Notes: generated by a model from the letters alone, not told the origin. DNA of 64,000 bases from Apoderus coryli (GCA_911728435.2 OU452200.1:31449715-31513714); one strand, 5' to 3'. Positions 36,251 to 47,609 are shown, counted from the stretch's first letter. Program-made: numbers and translations.

Positions 36251-37327
36251 CTTTGACATAAATGCTTTCAAAATATTTACGACGCAGACCAACATTCGGG
36301 AAATGTACATGTGCACAGTTGAAAATATAGGCACTAAATTATTGTTCTTACATCTAAGCAAAAATATCCTTCGGTTTTTTTGATTTGCTAATTTCCTTGT
36401 GGTATTTTCATAGTTTTTTAGTAACCGCTTCACATTATATCCATAGACTTGGTTGATGTTATAATAATTAAGCATTTCTTCATCCATGCCAATATAATTT
36501 TATTTTATTTTTATTTTCTTTGACCTTTTTCTTATAAATATAATATATTATAAGCATGCAAAGTGAACGCTCTATCAATGTGTTAAATTAGGTACTCAAG
36601 TACACATTATGTTCTTATAAGAAAGAAATTTTAAACGCTATTTTCTCGAGAATTATGGGGGCAGATATCAAAAGTGACCCAACGCTGTAAAGCCGATAAA
36701 AAATACTTTAAAACATGTGTCACCCGACCCCTACTGATATTTGAAAATTTGGGGGTTGTGTCCACCCCTATCACAGGGCTTAAGCGATTTCAACCAAAAA
36801 CTAATGGGTTCATCCTAGGACTGCCCCAAACTCATATTGACAATTCAACATTATTCTATTACAATAAGGAATTTAATTGATTTGAATTTGCCATGATGAC
36901 TTTAGAAAGCAAATAAATATGAATCTTGTCACAAGTAATCAACAATTATGACAATTGTAGATACTAATAATTACAATAATAATGGCAGGGCGTATAAATT
37001 ATATTAACGAACATTTTCTAAACCTGTTTATTATTTATGGAGAATGAGAAGAAAAATGATAACAGAACGTGTGATACATTTGCTGCCAGATACCCAGAAA
37101 AACACAAAGCATGTTGTTAAACCAATATTACATAATTTTGAAAGTTTTGAGTGTGCGAAGAATTTGATGAACTAATAACGAGAACCTTTGATACAAACTT
37201 ATTTAAGGTTAACTCAAAAATACAATACTTTAACAAAAGTTCAAAATTTTGATCCGATTTATTTGAGTTGCGCTTACTGCGCTAAATAATTATCGCTACA
37301 GCATTTCCCGCAACTTGTTCTTCAGCA
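36251..37327. other. Spacer with little recognisable content
   Basis: Short open frames at 36236-36487 minus and 36674-36880 plus have no recognisable motif. Near 37050-37110 one plus frame reads TCDTFAARYPEKHKA, resembling the AARLYAERYP motif at the start of DUF4817-type insect transposases, a possible small fragment. Otherwise nothing is seen. Confidence 0.4.
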
Positions 37328-37374
37328 CTGGACACTCGAAAGACCAATTTATCAACAAAGTGGACTCTATATTC

Positions 37375-38165
37375 ATAATCGTAATCTTTATTGGCCATCA
37401 TAAAGTATAACAAATGTATACATTGGCAAGTCTACAATATTACGTATAGTCAATCAGTCACAATTATTACACATCTACTAAATTATGTAAATTAACATTA
37501 TGAAAGTTAACTAAACGATAAAGGAAATCATATCAAGATAAAAGAACAACAGACACGTTAAAAATATTAACAGAAATTACAAATAAAAATATAAACAAAA
37601 AAGTGTCAACAATTTAAAATAATATTATTATGTTATTGTAGTGCATCTATCCATTTTTGGACACTATAGAATGTATGTCAATTGGAAATTAATCCCCAAA
37701 TTTTCTCTCACTTTGGCAGGTCCTTAAGTCCTCAGGAAGTAAATTATAAAAGAAACAGCGCGCATATGTTGGTGACTTCTTATAGAAATCAAATTTACAA
37801 ACAAGTAACTAGATGGGACGGTGAGTAATTTATTGTCTCTAAATACCTCGCGACAGCTGCCTCTATATAGGGAATGCCAAAAATACATCGGATTGCCCTT
37901 TTTTTGCAGAATAAAAACTGTAAGAGCTTCAGTGCACCTACCCCAGACCACTATATTATATGTAATTGTCGAGTCAATCATGGTATAGTAAACTGAGAGC
38001 AACGATTTCACGCACCTATACCCCTTCAAGGAATGTAGCACAAATAAGTTTTTATTTAATTTACCACATAATCTCTCAACATGTTCCGCCCCGCTCAACG
38101 TCGGATCCACTATCACTCCCAATAAGCTAGCTGAATCTGAAAAAGCTAACTGATTGTTTTCGAAG
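37375..38165 (-). pseudogene. LINE family C, 3' part (copy 2)
   Basis: Inverted counterpart of 29480-30345. The frame 38122-37724 minus reads LSGAEHVERLCGKLNKNLFV, SVYYTMIDSTITYNIVVWG, and EVFRDNKLLTVPSSYLF with a shift after FILQKK. The 3' end at 37375 matches copy 1, and homology between the two sides continues to about 37328/30398, which marks the edge of the large inverted duplication. Confidence 0.8.
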
Positions 38166-38708
38166 TTAAAATTTTATAATAATAATTTTATAAAATCTAC
38201 TTTCCAAACAGGGTTAATCTTATGGGGATGACATGGTGGTTGCCGCTGGCAATAAACTGTCATGGTTAGTAATTAATTTTCTTGAATGGCATGTAGTTTT
38301 TAATTAATAATTTAATTAATTTAATAAGTTCAAAAGGATATGAATGTTTGGAGCTCATGCGGAATTATTGTACTAATAACGATCTAGTCTTGAATTTTGA
38401 AAAAACAAATAATAATTATAATAGTTTATTCGCAATCAAATTAAAATTACAAAAACATCATTCTTAATACTAAACTTAATAATATAAATGACTACGAAAA
38501 GGGTCAGAAGGCAGCGGTGCTGATATTAAATTCTGACCCATACCTAATCTAAACTAAAGTTGTTTTTCTTTTTCCTCTCTCTCTTCCCATTCTGCCATAA
38601 CAAAAGATAAAAAATAAAAAAACATCATTCGAAAACACTTCCCTATATACCCCTAACGTGATATTCCATACAATTTGCTGATTTATAATGTGAGGTCATT
38701 ATCATACA

Positions 38709-39142
38709 TGTTATAAACTTATGTTGAAGTTTACTTTTTTAAAAAAAATACTTTATTAGATTAAACACATAACTTTATTTTGTACTTTGAATTTACAGAA
38801 TGAATAACTACTTCTAATAATTTTGTTACTATCAAGACCGCCTGAATTATAATAATACGAGTAGAAAGTCTCTTATTTGATTTTCCTTATACTATTTAAA
38901 GTGCTGAATCAGATAGCTTCTAGAATTTGTATTGTTTATGAAAATCGTAGATTTTCATATAATTATCAAATTACTTATAAACAATAATTCGTGCTTAATT
39001 TGTAAATATTATTGTCTTTAAATTGTCTTTGAAAATGAAAAACAAAGGGTTTGAATTACTGGGAAATTGCGTATTAAAATTAGGAATATAATATGATAAT
39101 TCAAAAATAAGGCGTAATAATACTTATTGATCTAATATAACA
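38709..39142 (-). repeat. 3' LTR of Gypsy-1 (434 bp)
   Basis: On the plus strand it starts TGTTATAAAC and ends AATATAACA. It lacks one TATACTATT unit that is present in the other LTR. Confidence 0.95.
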
Positions 39143-39152
39143 ACTCCCTCTT
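39143..39152 (-). promoter_or_regulatory. Polypurine tract of Gypsy-1
   Basis: AAGAGGGAGT on the minus strand directly before the 3' LTR; the usual plus-strand primer for LTR elements. Confidence 0.7.
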
Positions 39153-39298
39153 ATTAAAAAAAGTTAAAGCTAGACAATGCTTTGACTTTTAATAAAAATA
39201 ATAAAACTTGAAATTTCTACTTTCTTTAATAAAGGAAATTGTGAACAGAATCTTAGATAAAATATAAAATAATATAAAACAAACTTATTTCTAAAACA

Positions 39299-42200
39299 TT
39301 ATGCAAATGATTTATTGTCATTCATTTCAAAACCTTCTTCAATCGATTCATTAATTCTGATTGAAGGTCGTCTTTTAGGTAAAATTTTTGTAAAATTTTC
39401 TTTAATTTGAAAAAGTCTTGTATTTGGAGGGTGAGGAGGATTATCTGATGAAGTTGTGATTCCAATACGAATTTTTCTTTTCTTTCGACATTTGCAAAAT
39501 GTGTAAACAATAATAACAATAATAATTAATGTAATACTTATATAGGTAAACCAAGGTGTGTATTTTTTAATAAATGGTTCATGAATAATGTCATCAATGT
39601 CTTTGGAATATTGATCTAAATTATGTTTAGCTATATCTAATTCATCAAAATTAATATTATTTAATTTTAAAGGTTTTAGTTTAGGTAATTTAATTTTATC
39701 TGGAATATTTTTACAACACTCATATGGAATAATTACTGAATGAGGTTTATAAAGAAAATCAGAATTCTTAGTTTTACTTGCTTGAATTTTTGTTGTGCCT
39801 ACAAAAGCATAACAATCTGGTTGTAGAGTTAAAATTGAATTAGTTTTAATTATTTCAGAGTAAGCTTCTTTTGTAACACATTTAATATTAACTGGAAGTT
39901 GTTCACTTACTGCAATTAACCATTTATTTGTTTCTAATAAATGAATTTTATATTCTTTAGCAAAAACAAAAGATATTTGACAACTTTCTGGAAGTTTAAC
40001 TAAACCTCTCAATAATTGAACTTCACATATAGCATTATTATCAATAGGATAATGATAAATATTTCTACAAAGCATAGTTTTAAAATATAATTCTTTACAT
40101 TTACTTAAATCATTTATAGGAATAAAAACATCATTTTCTTCACTTTTAGCTATATATTTTTGATTTGTTGATAGAATGTGATGTAGACCAGTTCGATTAT
40201 CATAAATAGGAATTGGGAATAATCGAAATATTGTATATAGTTCCGGTTCTACTAATGGTATTTCTAGAATAAATATTATTTTTGAATCTGTTTGAAAAGC
40301 TTTTAATTCGATTATATTAAGATAAGAAGCAATTGAATTTGTTGAAATAGGTAAAGGTAAATTATTTTTTTGTAAGGATTGAGATATTGATTTTAAATTT
40401 TCAATTAAGTCTTTTGGTGTTATAATTGATGTATGAATGATATTTAATCTAGCAAATGTTATTGAATTTAACATATCATTTAAAATATTTTCAATATATG
40501 AATATGATTCTGTTAACTTCTGTGTAATTTCAATAACTTCTAATTTTGAATTAAACCATTTTAAATTATCTGAAATATCATAAATTGATTGTTCTATATT
40601 TACGATATCTTCATTAAAAGTTTTCTCATCGACTTGTAATTTTCTTATAGTTTCATTGAAGTTTTTTATTACTGAAGTAGTTACTGATATTTGTTTTTTA
40701 AATAGTTCTTCTAATTCATGTTCATCTCTATTTATTTTATTAATACAATTATTATAATATTCTCCATCGGAAGCATCAAGATTACCTGTTAAATATTTCC
40801 AAACTGAACCTGCTCCGTTTATAAGTCCTCTTTTATATCGATTATTAATATCAAAAGCTAATTCTTGAAATTTTGAGTTAATACTTTGAGATACCTGACT
40901 TAATAAGTCAATATGAGATTTTACTTCTCTTTCTTCAAATAGTTTTAAACGATCAACATTTATTCGTGAAGTATTATCAGAAATAGGATTGTAAATTAAT
41001 GCTGAATTGTTATCAAATATTTTCAAAATATCAAAAGGACCATTAAATTTATTTGCTAATTTATTTTTTATTTGAGATTCTTTGACATATACTTTGTCTC
41101 CTACTTTAAAATTATCATTAGATTTATTTATATTTTTATCAAAGTATTCCTTGGCTTTTTGTTTCTTAAGATTAGTTCTTTGCCTTGCCATATTATAAAA
41201 ATGTTTAACCTTATTATTTAAATCTAAAATATACTTAGAAATTAATTCTTTTTCATTATAAAGAGTTTCGGGTGGTCGTCCTGAAGTATGACCAAATATT
41301 AACTCATATGGAGTGAATCCATGTGTTTGATTTACAGAATTATTATAACATATACAAGCGAAAGGTAAAATAGTTAATGGGTGATCATTAGGGTTTTCTA
41401 CTTTGTTTATTCTAATCATTTCTAATAATGTTGCATGAAACCTTTCAAGAGATCCATTTGATTGTGGATGAGCAACGCTGGAAAATGTTAATTTAATGTC
41501 ATATAATAAACATAAATCATTAAATATTTTATTATTAAATTCTTTTCCTCCATCGCAATGTATTCTTAAGGGTGTACCGTAATGTTGGCAAAATATGAGT
41601 ATAGTACTAGCAACTGAAATAGCTGATTTATTTTGTAAAGCATAAGCTTGTGTAAATTTTGTTAGTTCGTCTCTAATTGTTAAAACATAGTTTTTGGTTG
41701 GAACTTCTAAAATATCAATATTGATTCTTTCAAAAGGAGTTTTCGGAGTTTCAGTAATAACCAGACGATTTTTTAAATTTTGCCTATAAATTTTAGTTTT
41801 ATGACAAGTTTCACATTTTTTAATAAACATTTCGACATCTTTAGTTAATCCATTCCAGTCATATTTTTCTTTAATTCTACGAATTGTTTCATTGATTCCT
41901 CTGTGTAAATTTGCTTTTCCTGAATGGTAATTATCTATTATTACTTGAATTTCATCTTTATCAGGAGTTATAATAATATTTTGACAAATTACTAAGTTTA
42001 AATCTTTCTCTACAAAAATAAAAGAAAACATTTCCAATATCGGGAGTTCAATATTATTTTCAACATAATATGTTTTTGATTCGTTTATATCATTAGCACA
42101 TTTGTACAAAGTAACGAAAAGTCTTTCTACAGCTTCTTTAAAATGAAATGGTAGTGGAATAATATGATAACTTCGTTTATTTACTGTTTTACTTGAAAGA

Positions 42201-44338
42201 GTATTTATTTTATCGTGACGAAAATCTGCTTCTTCTTCAAAAATATCTTCTATTATTTTATTATGTAAATCTTGAAGTCTATCTTGTTGAAAAAAGGTAA
42301 TAATATTTTTATGATCTTTATCTAATAATTGTTTATTTGTAAATCTAATTTTCGTGTAGTCAATTAATGATTTAGTTTTGTATAATTCTATAAAACGATA
42401 AAATTCATTAGTAATTGTTTCTAATTCAATGTCACTAGAACTTGTGTCAGCTGTGGGTTTATTTTCACTTTCAATCTCTACTGTATCATCTTGGTTTGAT
42501 GTACCGGGTTGATTAAGTTTATTATGAAAAATAACAGCATTTTTCAAATGATTAATTTTAATTCTGGAAAGAGCATCAGCATTTTTATTAATTTTACCAG
42601 GTTTATAGATTATTTCATAATCGTATTCCTCTAACTTTAACCTCCATCTAGCTAATCTGCTACCGGGATCTTTGATTGAAAATAACCATGTCAATGGTCG
42701 ATGATCGGTTACTAGTTTAAATTTTCTACCATAAAGATAAGGACGAAAGTTTTTAACTGACCAAACAATAGATAATAATTCTCTTTCAATAACACTATAC
42801 TTAGTTTCTGCTTCACAAAGAGTTCTTGAAGCATAAGCAATGGGAAGATCTCTACCAATAGGACCTTGAGATAAAACTGAGCCAATTGCAAAAGCACTTG
42901 CATCTGTAGTTAAAATAAAAGGTTCTTCAAAATTAGGATATCTTAATATTGGATCTGAAGTTAAATAATTTTTAAGAAGATTGAATGCTTCTTGACATTC
43001 TTTATTAAATATAAATGAAACATCTTTTTGTAAAAGTCTAGTTAATGGTTTCGAAGTTTTTGCAAAATCTGGTATGAACCGACGATAATAACCTGCTAGT
43101 CCTAAGAAAGATTTTATATCCTTTGAATTTTTCGGAATAGGGAAATTCTTTAATGCAATAATTTTCTTTGGATCTGGTTTTACACCATCTTTAGTTACTA
43201 AATGACCTAAATAAGCTACTTCCTTTCTGAGAAATTCACACTTATCAGGTTGTATTTTAAAATTTGCATTTTGTAATCTTTTAAAAACTTCTTTTAATCT
43301 TGCAATATGTTCATGAATTGTAGGTGAATAAATTATTATATCGTCCATATAAACTAAACATTTTTCATTTTGAATTCCAACTAAAATATGATCCATAACT
43401 CTTTGAAAAGTTGATGGAGCATTTTTAAGACCGAATGGCATTCGCTTAAATTCGAAATGACCATTTTCAACTGAAAACGCAGTTTTAGAAATATCTGAAG
43501 GATCTATTTCTATTTGATGAAACCCTGAGGCTAAATCTAATGTTGTAAAATATTGACATCTGCCTAATTGATCAAGTAAATCATTGATATTTGGTAAAGG
43601 ATATTTATCATTTACAGTAACTTCATTTAATTTTCTATAGTCAATTACTACTCTCCATTTTTGTTTTCCTGACGCATCTAATTTTTTAGGGACTACCCAT
43701 ACTGGAGAAGACCATGGAGATATTGAGGGTTGAATAATGTTTTGATTTAACATTTTTGAAACTTGTTCCTTAACTTCTTGCTTATGTACTTGAGGGTAAC
43801 GATAACTTTTTGTATAGATTGGTTTAGCATTATTGGTATCAATTGTGTGTTTTATTTTATTTGTAAAAGTTAAATTATCTCCTTCGAAATAAAATAAATT
43901 CGGAAATTCTAAACAAAGATTTATTATTAATTCAGCTTCTTCCTCATTAAGGTGTTCTAGACGTAGTTGAGATAAAATTAATTCTCTCCTATCTTCATTT
44001 TGATTTATATTAAAATTTAAAATTTGACTTGACTCCGTAGTTTCTAATTCTTCAAATTCGAATTCATTTTCAAAAATTTTTATTTCTTTTTCTGTTTCGT
44101 TTGCATTTAAAACACTTGTTAAAAATTCACCATTCTTATTAATTTTAACAATAGAATTTGGAATTAATAAATTATTTTCAATTTTCTTTGCTAACAAGAC
44201 ACACTCTGTATTGAAATATGTATTTGTTTTAAACTTACAAATCTTTTCTGTACGTCCTTCTATATTTTGCTTATTAACGAAAATTTGATATTCCTCTTGG
44301 AATGTTTGAGGTCTATTACGAGTTATTGTACTGAACAA
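39299..44338 (-). CDS. pol-env: Gypsy-1 Pol polyprotein fused to F-type envelope-like region
   Basis: 1679 codons from the first ATG, but the frame is open upstream to about 44705 and includes the protease (LIDTGAC, LIGADFL), overlapping Gag in the -1 frame; a Gag-Pol frameshift is likely. Domains by ORF residue: reverse transcriptase 190-400 with YMDD at 330-333; RNase H with TTDAS at 477-481; integrase zinc motif H805, H812, C842, C845; integrase catalytic D875, D929, E965. From about 1135 the frame runs on into an envelope-like segment: a furin-type site RYKR at 1167-1170 followed by GLINGAGSVWKYLTGNLD, which fits the fusion-subunit start of baculovirus F-like envelopes. A membrane anchor lies at about 1595-1614, then a 64-residue basic tail. 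No signal peptide or sizeable N-terminal envelope subunit is visible in this frame. Confidence 0.9.
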   Translation of the reverse strand: MFSTITRNRPQTFQEEYQIFVNKQNIEGRTEKICKFKTNTYFNTECVLLAKKIENNLLIPNSIVKINKNGEFLTSVLNANETEKEIKIFENEFEFEELETTESSQILNFNINQNEDRRELILSQLRLEHLNEEEAELIINLCLEFPNLFYFEGDNLTFTNKIKHTIDTNNAKPIYTKSYRYPQVHKQEVKEQVSKMLNQNIIQPSISPWSSPVWVVPKKLDASGKQKWRVVIDYRKLNEVTVNDKYPLPNINDLLDQLGRCQYFTTLDLASGFHQIEIDPSDISKTAFSVENGHFEFKRMPFGLKNAPSTFQRVMDHILVGIQNEKCLVYMDDIIIYSPTIHEHIARLKEVFKRLQNANFKIQPDKCEFLRKEVAYLGHLVTKDGVKPDPKKIIALKNFPIPKNSKDIKSFLGLAGYYRRFIPDFAKTSKPLTRLLQKDVSFIFNKECQEAFNLLKNYLTSDPILRYPNFEEPFILTTDASAFAIGSVLSQGPIGRDLPIAYASRTLCEAETKYSVIERELLSIVWSVKNFRPYLYGRKFKLVTDHRPLTWLFSIKDPGSRLARWRLKLEEYDYEIIYKPGKINKNADALSRIKINHLKNAVIFHNKLNQPGTSNQDDTVEIESENKPTADTSSSDIELETITNEFYRFIELYKTKSLIDYTKIRFTNKQLLDKDHKNIITFFQQDRLQDLHNKIIEDIFEEEADFRHDKINTLSSKTVNKRSYHIIPLPFHFKEAVERLFVTLYKCANDINESKTYYVENNIELPILEMFSFIFVEKDLNLVICQNIIITPDKDEIQVIIDNYHSGKANLHRGINETIRRIKEKYDWNGLTKDVEMFIKKCETCHKTKIYRQNLKNRLVITETPKTPFERINIDILEVPTKNYVLTIRDELTKFTQAYALQNKSAISVASTILIFCQHYGTPLRIHCDGGKEFNNKIFNDLCLLYDIKLTFSSVAHPQSNGSLERFHATLLEMIRINKVENPNDHPLTILPFACICYNNSVNQTHGFTPYELIFGHTSGRPPETLYNEKELISKYILDLNNKVKHFYNMARQRTNLKKQKAKEYFDKNINKSNDNFKVGDKVYVKESQIKNKLANKFNGPFDILKIFDNNSALIYNPISDNTSRINVDRLKLFEEREVKSHIDLLSQVSQSINSKFQELAFDINNRYKRGLINGAGSVWKYLTGNLDASDGEYYNNCINKINRDEHELEELFKKQISVTTSVIKNFNETIRKLQVDEKTFNEDIVNIEQSIYDISDNLKWFNSKLEVIEITQKLTESYSYIENILNDMLNSITFARLNIIHTSIITPKDLIENLKSISQSLQKNNLPLPISTNSIASYLNIIELKAFQTDSKIIFILEIPLVEPELYTIFRLFPIPIYDNRTGLHHILSTNQKYIAKSEENDVFIPINDLSKCKELYFKTMLCRNIYHYPIDNNAICEVQLLRGLVKLPESCQISFVFAKEYKIHLLETNKWLIAVSEQLPVNIKCVTKEAYSEIIKTNSILTLQPDCYAFVGTTKIQASKTKNSDFLYKPHSVIIPYECCKNIPDKIKLPKLKPLKLNNINFDELDIAKHNLDQYSKDIDDIIHEPFIKKYTPWFTYISITLIIIVIIVYTFCKCRKKRKIRIGITTSSDNPPHPPNTRLFQIKENFTKILPKRRPSIRINESIEEGFEMNDNKSFA

Positions 44339-44685
44339 TGGTACTGTTTTAAAATTAGTTATCAGCTGTTTATTTTTAATGTCTATTTTACATTCGTAAA
44401 ATTCTAAAAAGTCTGCACCTATTAAACCATCAAAATCAATATCTAGATCACAAATATAAACTTTAAGTGGTATATCGCAAAAATAAATAAAAACTGATTC
44501 TGTTATTATAACCTTTTCATTTGTAATTCCTTTAATAGTAAGATATTCTTTATTACGTTTGTAATTTTTATTTTCAATTACTTTTGGTTTAAAAATTGTT
44601 ACACATGCTCCTGTGTCGATTAAGTAATTATAAGTTTTTGTAATGTCTTTTATGTAATAGTAAGTATTTGAAAGCGTATATAAAG

Positions 44686-45723
44686 TTACATGTGATGGTT
44701 CCGCATTTGGGTTGTTTCCGAGGCATTTAACCGAAAATTTTCATCTTCTTCATTTTCATCATCATGATTATTTACAAGATGTGTTCGAGAAGAACTTGGA
44801 TTCGAATAATTATTGTTATTAAAATTTGGTCTAGAATTACTTGTATTTTGTGTTCTGAAATTTGAGTTTTGTTGATTTTTGAAATTATTATTTTGTGGTT
44901 GATTTCTAAAATTTGAGTTTTGTTGTTGCTGAATTCTAGGTTCAAATTGTTGTCTTGAGTTAGGATTTTGAAAATTGTTAGAGTTATTGTTATATTGCCT
45001 TTTACGACATTCTTGAACAGTATGTCCAGGTTTTTTACAATAATTACAAATTTTTACATTACTTGTGAAATTATTTGGTTTTCGTGATTGTGCTTGAATA
45101 TTGTTGGTATTATTAGACCGTATGCGAGATTTTTGTTGTTCAAAATAAGATAATTGTAATTCCCTTTTTATTCTATTTGTTGCTTCCAGCATAGAAAGAG
45201 GATTACTTGCCCTAATAATATGACTTATTTTAGGATCCAATCCTGTTAATAAGGTATTAAGACACATTTCTTCAACTAACGAAACTTGAGCATTCTTTTG
45301 TTCTCTTGGTAAATTTTGTTTGTTAATAGCTGCATGTAATTTTGATAAATGAGTTTGTAGTCGAGAAACAAAATTTAATGCATTTTCATTAGAACTTTGC
45401 ACTATTTTCTGCAAGTCTTGGATTAAAGATGTTAAGTCTCTTGGATCAGCAAAATGTACATTTAGTAATTGTTGAATTTCTACCCAATGATGTAAATCTC
45501 TAGAATTTATTAATTGAGCTGCTTTGCCTCTTAATTGATTTTTAATTTTCATCGTAACTAACGGTATTTGGTTTTCTGTGCACATTTGAATTGCACAACT
45601 ACAAGAATTGATAAAAGTATTAAGAGCGATCTGGTCTCCATCATATTCAGGGATTAATGAGAATATTTCTGAAAGCCTAAATGCTTCAATTTCACCTTCA
45701 TTTGGATTTGTATTTTGAGCCAT
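44686..45723 (-). CDS. gag: Gypsy-1 Gag
   Basis: 345 aa, starting MAQNTNPNEGEIEAFRLSEI. A capsid-like alpha-helical region (about 20-205) contains FINSCSCAIQMC and LRGKAAQLINSRDLHHW. One CCHC zinc knuckle (CNYCKKPGHTVQEC) at about 225-238 is followed by an N/Q-rich tail with FRNQ/FKNQ repeats. It ends at TAA 44686-44688, overlapping the start of the protease frame. It forms the particle shell and binds the RNA genome. Fully open, with upstream leader 45724-46332. Confidence 0.9.
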   Translation of the reverse strand: MAQNTNPNEGEIEAFRLSEIFSLIPEYDGDQIALNTFINSCSCAIQMCTENQIPLVTMKIKNQLRGKAAQLINSRDLHHWVEIQQLLNVHFADPRDLTSLIQDLQKIVQSSNENALNFVSRLQTHLSKLHAAINKQNLPREQKNAQVSLVEEMCLNTLLTGLDPKISHIIRASNPLSMLEATNRIKRELQLSYFEQQKSRIRSNNTNNIQAQSRKPNNFTSNVKICNYCKKPGHTVQECRKRQYNNNSNNFQNPNSRQQFEPRIQQQQNSNFRNQPQNNNFKNQQNSNFRTQNTSNSRPNFNNNNYSNPSSSRTHLVNNHDDENEEDENFRLNASETTQMRNHHM

Positions 45724-45957
45724 TGTAAATTAATTATTTTTCTTAATAATAAATGAAATCGAAATCTTAATTTTTACAAAAATATTTTTAAAAATTACTC
45801 ACATATAGAGTTTCACAAACATTTGATGTTGACTTTGTCTTGGATCGTTTGTCTTCGTTTCTTGGAAACACGGTTTTTCTTTGTTTGGCGGTCTGGAAAT
45901 CTTGATTGTGATTGATTTTGGATATCTTCTTTAGATTTTCCAATGAACTTTGGATTT

Positions 45958-46085
45958 TGAGCTACCACGAGCTTTGAATTAGGAGCTTCAACGAGCTTTG
46001 AATTATGAGCTGCAACGAGCTTTGAATTATGAGCTGCAACGAGCTTTGAATTATGAGCTGCAACGAGCTTTGAATTAGGAATGAG
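45958..46085 (-). repeat. 24-bp tandem repeats in the Gypsy-1 leader
   Basis: Four to five head-to-tail units of a 24-mer containing GAGCTTTGAATTATGAGCTG, between the primer binding site and Gag. The position is the same as that of the Su(Hw) insulator repeats of Drosophila gypsy, but the sequence is not obviously the same motif; function is inferred only from position. Confidence 0.85.
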
Positions 46086-46135
46086 CCTTAGCTCGAGCTT
46101 CTTGGAGCTGACAAGTGGCTAATTCCACCGATATA

Positions 46136-46235
46136 GTGTCCTGATCTGAGCGGGGCGACTATACGATCTTGTACGGCGGCGACGAATGCAGGGTCCTGAT
46201 CTGAGCGGGGCAAAAGCACAAGTCCTGATCTGACA
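46136..46235 (-). repeat. Second repeated motif in the Gypsy-1 leader
   Basis: GTCCTGATCTGAGCGGGGC occurs at about 46137 and 46191, with a shorter match GTCCTGATCTGA at about 46221. Lies directly beside the 24-bp array. Confidence 0.75.
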
Positions 46236-46311
46236 AGACCAATGGATTTTCACTCACTTGTTTTTAATTACTTTTATTTTAATTATTTTATTCGTGATCT
46301 CCTTTTTAGAG

Positions 46312-46329
46312 ATCCTACCGACTGCGCCA
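46312..46329 (-). promoter_or_regulatory. Primer binding site of Gypsy-1
   Basis: TGGCGCAGTCGGTAGGAT on the minus strand, three bases after the 5' LTR. This is the tRNA-Ser-type site known from the 17.6/297 group. Confidence 0.8.
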
Positions 46330-46332
46330 ATT

Positions 46333-46775
46333 TGTTATAAACTTATGTTGAAGTTTATTTTTTTAAAAAAAATACTTTATTAGATTAAACACATAACTTT
46401 ATTTTGTACTTTGAATTTACAGAATGAATAACTACTGCTAATAATTTTGTTACTATCAAGACCGCCTGAATTATAATAATACGAGTAGAAAGTCTCTTAT
46501 TTGATTTTCCTTATACTATTTATACTATTTAAAGTGCTGAATCAGATAGCTTCTAGAATTTGTATTGTTTATGAAAATCGTAGATTTTCATATAATTATC
46601 AAATTACTTATAAACAATAATTCGTGCTTAATTTGTAAATATTATTGTCTTTAAATTGTCTTTGAAAATGAAAAACAAAGGGTTTGAATTACTGGGAAAT
46701 TGCGTATTAAAATTAGGAATATAATATGATAATTCAAAAATAAGGCGTAATAATACTTATTGATCTAATATAACA
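46333..46775 (-). repeat. 5' LTR of Gypsy-1 (443 bp)
   Basis: Same termini as the 3' LTR, with one additional TATACTATT unit and a few base changes. Confidence 0.95.
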
Positions 46776-46902
46776 TACATTTTTCATAATATCATACGGA
46801 TTTACAATGTGAGTTCATTATCATACATTTATAATATACCTAATATAGAAATAAACTAAAAACACATTTAGAAAATAACGAAGATGATAATATAACAAAT
46901 GC

Positions 46903-47605
46903 TTACATATTTTGTAACAGAAGGCTCCGATAGGAGTTCCTAAAACGCGCAGAACTGAGTTCCTTCAGACGTGCTGGTAGATTATTGTATACAACATAAA
47001 TATTAAAAGAAAATGATCTTAGAAATAGAGCACTTTTATGAGGCGGCGGGGGCAGAAGACCTTTAAAACGAAGATTAAGTGTATGCACATCTGATCTGAA
47101 ACCAATTTTGTTGTATAGGTACGGTGGATTTTTAAACATAATAATAGAATGAAATAAACATGCAGAATGAAGTCTCCTTCGATTCCCCATGTCCAACCAC
47201 CGGCAAGTTTTGAGTTTATGTGAAACGTGCTCATACTTGCGGATGCCATAGATATATCTCAAACAGCACTTCTGTATCCGTTATATCCGGTCCTTGTCAT
47301 ACTTGGTCCATACACTACATCGCAATAGTTGAAAAAGCTTAAAACCAGCGCCTCAGTAAGCTTGATTTTTAAATATATCGGTAATGAGTGTGGGTGAGGA
47401 TATAAGAGTTTTAGATTGGCATAGGCTTTATTCAGATTAGCAGAAATATGCTGACTAAATCTTAAGTTAGTATCTATTTCCAACCCTAAACTCTTTGCAG
47501 ATTGTTTGGAAGGTATTACTTGATTGTCAATCTTCACTTTAATGCTTTGCAATGTCTTTATTCTTCCCAAAAAGTAACAATATTGATTTGGACGGATTGA
47601 TAAGC
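46903..47605 (-). pseudogene. LINE A ORF2, C-terminal part (copy 2)
   Basis: The frame 47570-47259 (AKSLGLEIDTNLRFSQHIS, FFNYCDVVYGPSM) and, after a frameshift, 47262-46903 (MRYIYGIRKYEHVSHKLKTC, YNNLPARLKELSSARF) form the region after the reverse transcriptase. It continues the RT that is broken off at 54053 by the Gypsy-2 insertion. Same family as 27116-26490. Confidence 0.85.
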
Positions 47606-47609
47606 ATTT

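Larger units (their letters stand above)
38709..46775 (-). mobile_element. Gypsy-1: complete LTR retrotransposon with envelope-like domain
   Basis: Ty3/gypsy-class endogenous element of the insect 17.6/297 (errantivirus-like) type. LTRs 38709-39142 and 46333-46775, 4-bp target duplication TACA (38705-38708, 46776-46779), primer site like tRNA-Ser, purine tract, Gag frame and a Pol-Env frame, both open. The two LTRs differ mainly by one 9-bp tandem repeat and a few substitutions, so the insertion is recent. It sits in the 3' UTR of LINE A. Confidence 0.95.

Noticed and set aside
45958..46240. Regularly spaced repeats resembling a CRISPR array
   Set aside because: Units are contiguous tandem repeats without unique spacers, inside an LTR element of a eukaryote, with no cas genes.
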